A DNA stretch of 33,950 nt, taken from the NCBI GenBank assembly GCA_943359595.1, contig CALRIA010000006.1, positions 1 to 33,950 on the forward strand, read 5' to 3'. The notes below the pieces were generated by a model. That model had not been told where the DNA came from. It saw only the letters and a list, made by a program, of their open reading frames with translations, and made no database searches. The DNA comes from Candidatus Magasanikiibacteriota bacterium. Lineage in GTDB: Bacteria > Patescibacteriota > Patescibacteriia > Magasanikbacterales > GWA2-37-8. Both the position numbers and the translations under genes were made by a program. Position 1 is the stretch's first letter, and the number at the start of each line of letters is the position of its first letter. Of the stretch, positions 23,613 to 33,950 are shown piece after piece.

Positions 23613-26171
23613 TTACAAGGTCGCTTCACTTAAATCAATACTTGCACCCATTGGTACGCCAAGTGCTGATCTTTCCATTATTTCTGCTTCGACAATTTCG
23701 CGTGGTCTTCCATATTTAAGACGCGATAATTCTTTGATCGCTTCAGCCAGTTCTTTGTTACCGGCCTTTGGTGGGTAAGTCATCATGCTAAATGGTTTGG
23801 CGGCAGTATTGTGGATCAACAATTTGCAATAAGCAGTATATTGTTCTACATTCACCAAATCGTAAGCAGAGAACACAGGAGCAAATTCTTTTTGTAAAAT
23901 ATCGGCATCTTCCACACCGATACGGAAAGATACAATCGTACCGGCATTACCAAGCACGGCATCACGCACCGCCGACTTGCCTTTATTATCTTCCAATTGT
24001 TTCATGTATTGATGGGCGATGATTAATTCCAAACGATATTTACGCGCCTCAGATAAAATCGTAGCGATAGAATCGGTAATAAAGTTTTGAAACTCATCAA
24101 TATATAAATAGAAATCATGACGTTGGTCTTCAGGCATGTTGGCACGTTCTAAAGCGGCCATTTGAAGTTTGGATACGATGATCATACCCAATAAGTTGGA
24201 GTTAATTTCACCAGTTAAACCTTTGGCCAAATTTACAATTAAAATTTTCTTTTTATCCATCACTTCACGAAAATTAAAACCGGAATGGCTTTGGCCGATA
24301 ATATTTCGGACCATCGCATTTTCCGTAAAGCGACCTACTTTGGAAATTAAATATCCAAGCATCTCTGATTTGTGAAAATCAGAAGTTTTGGCCATTTCTT
24401 TATCCCAAAAAGCCATTACTACCGGATCTTTCAATTTCTTTTTCCATTTTGCTACATAGGAATCATCGGTAAACATGCGAGGGACTTCAGCGATAGTACC
24501 AGGATTTTCTAGATCAGACATTAGCGTTAACATGACATTACGCATCTGATGTTCAAACATTGGGCCGATCATAGATGGATCAGTAACCATTTTATAAAAA
24601 ATGGCAATCATCTCTTGGGTAGCAAAATCTTTTTGACCTTCGGTCTTTACTTCAAGCATATTTAATCCAATTGGACGGTCTACATCGGATGGATTGAAAT
24701 AAATAACATCATCAGCGCGTTCTTTTGGTACGTGTTGTAAAACATATTCAGCAAAATCACCGTGAGGATCTACGATACAAACACCTTCACCATTTATTAC
24801 ATCTTGAATAGCTAGATTTTGGATAAAGACAGATTTTCCACTACCAGATTTACCAACAGTATAAAGATGACGGCGACGATCATCGCGGGTCATACGTACG
24901 ATAGTTTCTTCACCACGATAAACTGCTCGGCCCAAAATAATACCTTCGTTTGGCATGTTGACTGGTGGCGGAGCTTTGCGTGCTCCCAACCAGTTGATAT
25001 GTGGGGTTTCAGTATTTGGGACAGGTAAGTGCCATAAACTGGCGATTTCTTCAGTGTTTACTACCATGTAACGTTTTGTGTCCATGGAGCGGAATATAGA
25101 ATCACGAATGAGTTTGTTTTGTTTGCGTGGTACGGCAGCTCCAAAAGAATTGCCATAACGATAGATGTTGTATTGGCTAAAAGAATTTACCATGTTTTCT
25201 AAATTCAACTGAGCAACTTGTTTGTTGTCAGCTGAACTAATCATGCGAATAGTGAGTTCTAATCCGCCATGTGAAATTTTTTCTTCCATACTTTTTACCA
25301 TCTCTTCTTCCATTTGGGTGAGATGATATTCTTGAGTGTGGCCTTGTTTGGCTGGGTCATGGCTTTTTGGGAATAACACTTTTTTCCATCGGATTAATGA
25401 ACGAAGAAAAGCACTACGATTCGCGACATACTCAAATTTTTGACCTTCGCGAATATCACGAATCATATGTACACCTTGACGACGCCAATAAGGGGTGGCT
25501 GGTCGGACAATAAATTGTATTAAAGCCCCATCATTTTCCGACATCTTACTAAGTGGATTTAAAATGGCCACCAATGGGTCACTGTCCATTTTTTTATAAG
25601 TTTTTAAAGGAAAAGCTGAACGATTTTTTAAAAATAAATAAGCACCAACGATATGGCTTTTTGGTTTGAAAATATTATAATCATTTTCTGGGGTAATTTC
25701 AGCGTGAGGATATTGGGCATGAATTTGTTGTTCGACAAATTCTTTCCAGCGATCTGGTACAGCAACGTAGAAAGATATTATTCCATCTTTGACTACTATT
25801 TCAAAAGCAATATGATCATTGCGTCCATAAAACCATTTTGTTAATCCTTTTTCACCTTTTAAACCGGCAATAGACGAAAACATAGTTTCTGCCGTGGCGA
25901 TATATTCACGAGTCTGACTGATGTTTTGTTCTTGTGATTGACCTTGAGTACCTTCACTCTTTTTTTCCTTTGGAACGCGGATCAGGATTATGGTTTTGTG
26001 AAAAGCTTTGCTTTCGTGTCCTTTGGTATGCAAAATTGCTCGTAATAAAAATAATAATCCAATCAGTGTTATACAGCCAAGAACAAAAAGAAAAATTGCC
26101 AAAAATATTGGTTGGGCAATCGCGTCGGTAATCAATTGGGTTAAAAATTTAAAAAAGTTAGCGAAGTCCAT
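23613..26171 (-). CDS. DUF8128 + HerA/TraG-like ATPase (type IV secretion/conjugation-type, CPR family)
   Basis: Walker A TVGKSGSGKSVFIQNLA, VCIVDPHGDFAEYVL, FYLYIDEFQNFITDSIATILSEARKYRLELIIAHQYMKQL; N-terminal TM. Confidence 0.9.
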   Translation of the reverse strand: MDFANFFKFLTQLITDAIAQPIFLAIFLFVLGCITLIGLLFLLRAILHTKGHESKAFHKTIILIRVPKEKKSEGTQGQSQEQNISQTREYIATAETMFSSIAGLKGEKGLTKWFYGRNDHIAFEIVVKDGIISFYVAVPDRWKEFVEQQIHAQYPHAEITPENDYNIFKPKSHIVGAYLFLKNRSAFPLKTYKKMDSDPLVAILNPLSKMSENDGALIQFIVRPATPYWRRQGVHMIRDIREGQKFEYVANRSAFLRSLIRWKKVLFPKSHDPAKQGHTQEYHLTQMEEEMVKSMEEKISHGGLELTIRMISSADNKQVAQLNLENMVNSFSQYNIYRYGNSFGAAVPRKQNKLIRDSIFRSMDTKRYMVVNTEEIASLWHLPVPNTETPHINWLGARKAPPPVNMPNEGIILGRAVYRGEETIVRMTRDDRRRHLYTVGKSGSGKSVFIQNLAIQDVINGEGVCIVDPHGDFAEYVLQHVPKERADDVIYFNPSDVDRPIGLNMLEVKTEGQKDFATQEMIAIFYKMVTDPSMIGPMFEHQMRNVMLTLMSDLENPGTIAEVPRMFTDDSYVAKWKKKLKDPVVMAFWDKEMAKTSDFHKSEMLGYLISKVGRFTENAMVRNIIGQSHSGFNFREVMDKKKILIVNLAKGLTGEINSNLLGMIIVSKLQMAALERANMPEDQRHDFYLYIDEFQNFITDSIATILSEARKYRLELIIAHQYMKQLEDNKGKSAVRDAVLGNAGTIVSFRIGVEDADILQKEFAPVFSAYDLVNVEQYTAYCKLLIHNTAAKPFSMMTYPPKAGNKELAEAIKELSRLKYGRPREIVEAEIMERSALGVPMGASIDLSEATL

Positions 26172-26179
26172 TTTGTAAT

Positions 26180-26692
26180 TTATAAAATTTTATTGGTATC
26201 TTTTTCTTTTTGTTTTTTGTGTAGGTCGATTATTAAGTCTGTCTTTATTTTTGCTTCCTGTTCGAGAAAAAAGTTATTGACTCCAGGTAATACTTTTAAC
26301 CATTCAATAATCAGATAAAATATGGTTTTGACTTTTACATTGGTAGCTTGGAGCAAATCTCTAATTTTTGTGGTAATCTCCTCTCCTTTTATTTTAAATT
26401 CTTGTTTAGCGATTGGAGATAGCTTGGCATATTCATCGGCTAAGCCAATTTCTAATATTTTTTCAATTTTAACTGACATCGCATCTTGAAATTGAGGGAT
26501 GGGTGGAGCGGCTTTTCTAGCTTTAGCCGGTAGGAGTTTGTGAACATATTTTTCCAAAGTAGATTTTTTTTCAGGTTGGTTTTCGGTCGGTGTTTTCTCT
26601 TGTTCTTTGCCGGCCATCACTTCTGGACCAGTATGCCTTGATTCAGTCTGCTCAGTTGGGTCTTTTGGGTTGTCTAGTTTTTTATCTATCAT
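26180..26692 (-). CDS. Hypothetical protein, upstream partner of the ATPase gene
   Basis: MIDKKLDNPKDPTEQTESRHTG..; start chosen at ATG 26692, as the ORF-track extension runs through the promoter-like AT-rich region. Confidence 0.6.
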   Translation of the reverse strand: MIDKKLDNPKDPTEQTESRHTGPEVMAGKEQEKTPTENQPEKKSTLEKYVHKLLPAKARKAAPPIPQFQDAMSVKIEKILEIGLADEYAKLSPIAKQEFKIKGEEITTKIRDLLQATNVKVKTIFYLIIEWLKVLPGVNNFFLEQEAKIKTDLIIDLHKKQKEKDTNKIL

Positions 26693-26774
26693 AATAGTAA
26701 TTATTATACCACTGTTTTGTCTAAAATAAAAGTAAATAATATTTGCTTGTGGATTGGCTATCGACGACAGAGTT

Positions 26775-26803
26775 TTGAGTGATTTTAAAAAATGTGGTAT
26801 AGT
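26775..26803 (+). promoter_or_regulatory. Promoter of corA-like gene
   Basis: TTGAGT (26775-26780), 17-nt spacer, TATAGT (26798-26803), followed by hairpin AAATTCC-TGC-GGAATTT (26812-26828). Confidence 0.55.
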
Positions 26804-26837
26804 ATTCTTATAAATTCCTGCGGAATTTGAAATCACT

Positions 26838-27764
26838 ATGAAAAATATCTATCAACTTGAAAATCAAGGTAAGCTGTGGGTCAATGTAACCAAACAAAGT
26901 GAAAAAGAATTGCGAGAGATTCAAAAACGTTTTGGTTTTGATGAATTGGATGTAAAAGAAAGTCTACCTCCGTTTCAGCGTCCAAAAATTGTTAAACGTG
27001 ATAGTTATTATTTTATGGTCTTGCATTTTCCCGTGTTTGACCGGGAAACTTTTCGTTTGGGTTTTACAGAAGTGGACTTTTTTTTGAGTCAAAATTATCT
27101 GGTGACTGTTCATGATGATAAGCTGTCAGCGATTGAAACGTTGTTTAATGAGTGTAAAAAAGACATATCTAGTGGAAATAAGTATTTTTCTGGCACAGCT
27201 GCACATATTTTATTTGAATTATTAAGCCGTTTGTTCGATTCTATTTTCCCAATTTTGTTACATGTAAATGACGATATCAATTTGGTGGATAGAAAATTAT
27301 TTACCAAAGTATCTGGTCGTAAGATTACCGAAGAAATTTTGCGTCTAAAAACCAACATCGTTACTTTTCGTCGCACTATGCAGGGGCATCGAACAGTCCT
27401 GGAGCGATTGTTGTCTTATGCCGGCCGAGAATTGGATATACCGTCTTTTCAAAATTATATAAATTCATTGCGTGAATTTACCAATGAAATCTGGCATATA
27501 CTTGAAAGTCAAAAAGAAAGTATCAATGCTTTGCATGAAACCAATGAATCTTTATTAACTTTGCGCACCAATAATGTGATGAGAGTGTTGACTATCATCT
27601 CGGTGACTACTTTTCCGCTGACTTTGTTGGCAACTATTTTTGCTATTCCTACTCTGGGCAATCCATTTACAAATTTACCTGGTGGATTTTGGGTAGTTTT
27701 GATAATAATGATATTTGGAGCAATTGGGATGTTTGCAATTTTTAAAAAGAAAGATTGGGTCTAA
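26838..27764 (+). CDS. CorA-like (2-TM-GxN) divalent cation transporter with atypical signature
   Basis: Long helical domain then NVMRVLTIISVTTFPLTLLATIFAIPTLGNPF..FWVVLIIMIFGAIGMFAIFKKKDWV; C-terminal two-TM layout. Confidence 0.88.
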   Translation: MKNIYQLENQGKLWVNVTKQSEKELREIQKRFGFDELDVKESLPPFQRPKIVKRDSYYFMVLHFPVFDRETFRLGFTEVDFFLSQNYLVTVHDDKLSAIETLFNECKKDISSGNKYFSGTAAHILFELLSRLFDSIFPILLHVNDDINLVDRKLFTKVSGRKITEEILRLKTNIVTFRRTMQGHRTVLERLLSYAGRELDIPSFQNYINSLREFTNEIWHILESQKESINALHETNESLLTLRTNNVMRVLTIISVTTFPLTLLATIFAIPTLGNPFTNLPGGFWVVLIIMIFGAIGMFAIFKKKDWV

Positions 27765-27781
27765 GGATGTTTGTTTAAAAA

Positions 27782-29170
27782 TTATTTTTTTGTCACTGTT
27801 GTTTCATTTTTTGTATCTTCAACTTTATATTCTAGTTTTTCAAGTTCTTTGCGCAATTGATCACTTTTGTCCCATTCTTTGTTGATTCGCGCCTCATTTC
27901 TTTGCATAATCAAAATCTTTATATTTTCTGGTAATGGTTCTTCTTTTTTATTTACCGCTTCATAAATTTTTAAACCTAAAATTTTATCAAACTTAAATAG
28001 CGTCTCTTGAGAAATAGCGTTCTGTTTTATAGCATTCCATATCAAACTTAATGCCGATGGAATATCTAAATCGTCGTTTATTTTTTTCTGGAAGTCATTT
28101 TTAATTTTGTCTTCACTTTCAGTGGTTGTATTCATTGCTGGTTTTTCTCTTGGTAGTTTTTTGGCGGATTGGTATAGATGTTCTAATCCGTTCTGTGCTG
28201 CTTGTAGAGCGTCCCAAGAAAAAGTCAATTGCTTGCGATAATGAGTCTGTAATAGTAGATAGCGATAGGCAAGTGAGCTTACCCCTTTTTCTTTTAAAGT
28301 TCGTAAGGTGACAAAATTTTCACCTGATTTAGCCATTTTATCACTGCCCATTAACAAAAATTCTCCATGCATCCAGTAATTGGCCAATGGAGTGTCATAA
28401 GCGGCTTCACTTTGGGCAATTTCATTGGTGTGGTGTACTGGAATATGATCAACTCCACCGCAATGAATATCAAACGGTTGATTCAAATATTTTGTTGCCA
28501 TAGCACTGCATTCGATATGCCATCCAGGAAAGCCAACACCCCATGGGCTCTTCCATTCCATCTGTCTTTTTTGTAGTTTTGGTGAAAATTTCCAAAGTGC
28601 AAAATCAGTAGTATTTTTTTTGTCTCCAACATCTACTCGAACACCAGCGCGTAATTCCTGATTTTGTAAATTTGCTAATTTACCGTAGTCTTTTAATTTT
28701 TTAGTATCAAAATATATCCCGTCAGAAGTGGCGTAAGTAAAGCCTTTTTTTTCTAGTTTTTTTATCAAATGTATCTGTTCTTTGATATGATCGGTGGCTC
28801 GGCACCAAATCACCGGTTCAGATATATTTAATTGTTCTAAATCTAGTCGAAATTCATGGGTGTAAAATTCGGCCAATTCCCAAGCAGTTTTACCTTCGCG
28901 AGCTGACCCTTTTTCCATCTTGTCTTCTCCGGCATCGGCATCGTCAGTTAGATGTCCAACATCAGTGATATTCATAACGTGTTTTACTTTGTAACTATTG
29001 TATTCCAGCATTCGTTTTAATAAATCTTCAAACACATAAGTACGCAAATTCCCAATATGTGCGTAGTTGTATACAGTTGGTCCGCAGGTATAAAGACCAA
29101 TTTTATGTTTTTTAATTGGTTTTAATTCTTCGATACGGCGAGATAGGGTATTATATAAATATATGGACAT
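27782..29170 (-). CDS. cysS: Cysteinyl-tRNA synthetase
   Basis: [29 protein letters not shown] (HIGH motif HIGN), [36 protein letters not shown] (KMSKS variant KMAKS). Confidence 0.97.
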   Translation of the reverse strand: MSIYLYNTLSRRIEELKPIKKHKIGLYTCGPTVYNYAHIGNLRTYVFEDLLKRMLEYNSYKVKHVMNITDVGHLTDDADAGEDKMEKGSAREGKTAWELAEFYTHEFRLDLEQLNISEPVIWCRATDHIKEQIHLIKKLEKKGFTYATSDGIYFDTKKLKDYGKLANLQNQELRAGVRVDVGDKKNTTDFALWKFSPKLQKRQMEWKSPWGVGFPGWHIECSAMATKYLNQPFDIHCGGVDHIPVHHTNEIAQSEAAYDTPLANYWMHGEFLLMGSDKMAKSGENFVTLRTLKEKGVSSLAYRYLLLQTHYRKQLTFSWDALQAAQNGLEHLYQSAKKLPREKPAMNTTTESEDKIKNDFQKKINDDLDIPSALSLIWNAIKQNAISQETLFKFDKILGLKIYEAVNKKEEPLPENIKILIMQRNEARINKEWDKSDQLRKELEKLEYKVEDTKNETTVTKK

Positions 29171-29284
29171 AGGAAACTTTTAGTATAATATAATAATTTT
29201 ACCTTATTTATCCACAGTTTTCAATAGTGGTATATCAGAGAAATCATATTTTTGATATAATTATTATATAAAATTAAAAAAAAT

Positions 29285-30418
29285 ATGTTATTATTTAAAC
29301 CTAAATCTCATCTGGGAATAGATTTGGGTGCTGGTGGTATTAAAATTGTCGAATTAAAATTAGAAAAGAAAAGGCCGATGCTCTATACTTATGGCCTAAC
29401 TTCACAGATGCAAGATGTGCATCGTTTGTTTGATGTATCTTCAAAAAATAGTCCTTCTCTGTTGTCATCTGATCAAAAAAATAAAAGTGTAGCAGTAGCG
29501 ATTGACCCAGAACAGGTAAAAAAATATGCGAATTTAGTGAAAGCTATATGTGTTGGCGCCAGAACGACATCACTTTCTGCCACCGTTAGTTTGCCGGTGT
29601 CAGTTGTTTTTCATGCAGTAATCAATTTGCCATTGCTAAAAAAAGAAGAGCTGGATCGGGTCTTGCGTGCTGAAGTAAAAAAACTTTTACCACGACCAAT
29701 TGAAGACATGGTGCTGGACTATCAGATGATTAAAAATTCTCCTGAATCCAAGACTCAGCGAGTATTGGTGAATGCTGTGCCTAAAGAGTTGGTCATTTTC
29801 TATACTCAGGTTTTTAAGTTAGCAGGTATTCAGTTGGAATCTTTGGAGCCAGAGTCTATCGCGCTTGAACGTTCGTTGGTAGGACGCGATCAGAGTGTTT
29901 CGATGATTATTGATATTGGGGCAGAGCGTACCAATTTTTATATTATTGATCAAGGCTATGCTATCACTCATCATAGTACTGAAATTGGTGGAGGACGATT
30001 AAATAAAATTTTATCAAATATATTGGGTGTCAAAGACGAATTGGTTGAACAATTAAAGTATGATTATTTTGGTAGTTTATTGAAAAAAAATAGTAATAGT
30101 CAGATGACTAAGGACAAATTTTATGGGCTATTTTCATCAATTGTTGATCCGATAGTCAAAGAGATTGAATATAGCTTTGAAATATATTTAAAACAAACTG
30201 GCAATGAAAAAAAACGACCGGAAAAAATAATTTTAACTGGTGGTGGAAGTTCTATGCCGTATTTAACTGATTTTATTTCAGAAAAGTTTAATATCAAATG
30301 TTATATTGGTGATCCGTGGGGTCGAGTGGTATATCAAGAAAGTTTAAAACCAGCTTTAGGAAAGATCGGTCCACGTATGTCGGTCGCAGTTGGACTCGCG
30401 TTACGGAAATTAGTATGA
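29285..30418 (+). CDS. pilM: Type IV pilus assembly protein PilM
   Basis: HLGIDLGAGGIKIVELK, SMIIDIGAERTNFYIIDQG, IILTGGGSSMPYLTDFI actin-like ATPase motifs. Confidence 0.93.
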   Translation: MLLFKPKSHLGIDLGAGGIKIVELKLEKKRPMLYTYGLTSQMQDVHRLFDVSSKNSPSLLSSDQKNKSVAVAIDPEQVKKYANLVKAICVGARTTSLSATVSLPVSVVFHAVINLPLLKKEELDRVLRAEVKKLLPRPIEDMVLDYQMIKNSPESKTQRVLVNAVPKELVIFYTQVFKLAGIQLESLEPESIALERSLVGRDQSVSMIIDIGAERTNFYIIDQGYAITHHSTEIGGGRLNKILSNILGVKDELVEQLKYDYFGSLLKKNSNSQMTKDKFYGLFSSIVDPIVKEIEYSFEIYLKQTGNEKKRPEKIILTGGGSSMPYLTDFISEKFNIKCYIGDPWGRVVYQESLKPALGKIGPRMSVAVGLALRKLV

Positions 30419-30453
30419 TACTATAAATGATAGTTTAATAATTATTATTTAAT

Positions 30454-30831
30454 ATGGCAGAAAAAATTCATGTATTGTTGGTAGAGGACGATGTTTTCCT
30501 ATCTGGCATTTATCAAAAAAAGTTTGAAATGGAGGGGTATAAAGTTAGTTTGGCCGATAATGGCGAAAAGGCTTTGGTTGAAGTAAAAAAGAAAAAACCA
30601 GATATTGTAATGTTGGATATTTTGTTACCAAAATTAGATGGTTTTGCAGTTTTGTCAAAAATAAAATCTGATTCTGAAACAAAAGATATCCCAGTAATTT
30701 TGCTTACAAATCTTGGCCAAAAAGATGATGTTCAAAAAGGTTTAGAAATGGGGGCTGCTGATTATCTGATTAAAGCGCACTTTAAACCATCTGAGGTTGT
30801 GGATAAAATTAAACAAGTATTACATCTTTAG
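30454..30831 (+). CDS. Single-domain response regulator (receiver)
   Basis: VLLVEDDVFLSGIYQKKFEMEGY, DIVMLDILLPKLDG, PVILLTNLG. Confidence 0.93.
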   Translation: MAEKIHVLLVEDDVFLSGIYQKKFEMEGYKVSLADNGEKALVEVKKKKPDIVMLDILLPKLDGFAVLSKIKSDSETKDIPVILLTNLGQKDDVQKGLEMGAADYLIKAHFKPSEVVDKIKQVLHL

Positions 30832-30908
30832 TAAACTTGTGTTATAATTTAATTGTAAGATTAAAGTTTTGTTATGAAAACAATTCTGAATGAAAAGGGG
30901 GTGAATTT

Positions 30909-31328
30909 ATGAATAAGAAAGGTTTTACATTGATTGAATTGCTTATCGTGATTGCGATTATCGGTTTGTTATCTACTCTTGCAGTAGTAGCATTAGGTTC
31001 CGCTCGTGTCAAAGCGCGCGACTCCAAACGTTTAGCCGATTTGAAACAATTACAAACAGCTCTTGAATTATATTATACCGACCAGAACGCTTATCCAGCT
31101 GGGAGTGCTGTCAGTTTAGGTGACGCTACTCACACCTGTTTGAACTCTACTGGTTTTGCCGCTGCTGGTTGTGCTTCCCCATATATGGGTCAAGTTCCAG
31201 TAGATCCTAAGGCTGGTAATTATGTATATAACTCTGCTTCTAGTAGTTATACTATTGACGGTGCCTTGGAAGGTACAGTTAGTGGTCTTACTGGTGCTAT
31301 TCAATTAAGCCCAGCAGGAATCAAATAA
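30909..31328 (+). CDS. Type IV pilin / prepilin-type N-terminal methylation protein
   Basis: [56 protein letters not shown]; strong SD AAGGGGG. Confidence 0.95.
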   Translation: MNKKGFTLIELLIVIAIIGLLSTLAVVALGSARVKARDSKRLADLKQLQTALELYYTDQNAYPAGSAVSLGDATHTCLNSTGFAAAGCASPYMGQVPVDPKAGNYVYNSASSSYTIDGALEGTVSGLTGAIQLSPAGIK

Positions 31329-31345
31329 TCTCAACTTTTGACTTG

Positions 31346-31367
31346 CCCTCCTATGTTTTAGGAGGGT
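31346..31367 (+). terminator. Terminator after pilin gene
   Basis: CCCTCCTA-TGTTT-TAGGAGGGTTTTGTTTTTT. Confidence 0.88.
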
Positions 31368-31412
31368 TTTGTTTTTTTATCAATTATGGTATAATTTAGG
31401 GAAATAATTTAT

Positions 31413-33950
<2,538 letters not shown>

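Overview
The window is AT-rich bacterial DNA. Gene content and style (MacAB-like exporter, SecA, SecD/SecF, DnaX, CysS, FolD, LigA, PilM/pilin/PilD, DUF8128/HerA-like ATPase, mostly weak Shine-Dalgarno sites) look like a Candidate Phyla Radiation (Patescibacteria/Parcubacteria-type) chromosome; the taxonomy is inference. I describe about 23 protein genes, one tRNA-Gln, one riboswitch and many hairpins/terminators. Two things stand out. (1) On the minus strand at ~15.3-19.45 kb, a short cobalamin-riboswitch-like element (19312-19404, with a terminator-type expression platform) precedes a three-gene operon: a secreted DUF4430 (transcobalamin C-terminal-like) protein, a large surface-anchored protein with GH16 (intact ELDIE motif), DUF4430-like and alpha/alpha-toroid segments, and a DUF6580-like membrane protein. 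This is a candidate corrinoid-acquisition system with a transcobalamin-like parts list. (2) Four genes of visibly different composition (5028-5495 +, 8701-9552 -, 9750-9974 +, 14869-15066 +) sit between housekeeping operons. Each has a strong Shine-Dalgarno site, a hairpin leader and elaborate 3' hairpins. One leader hairpin is a 26-bp RNA stem closed through six G-U wobbles, which points to selection at the RNA level. Other points: an ATPase-less paralogue of the DUF8128-ATPase, a parvulin-like insertion in SecD, and a CorA-like protein lacking the GMN motif.
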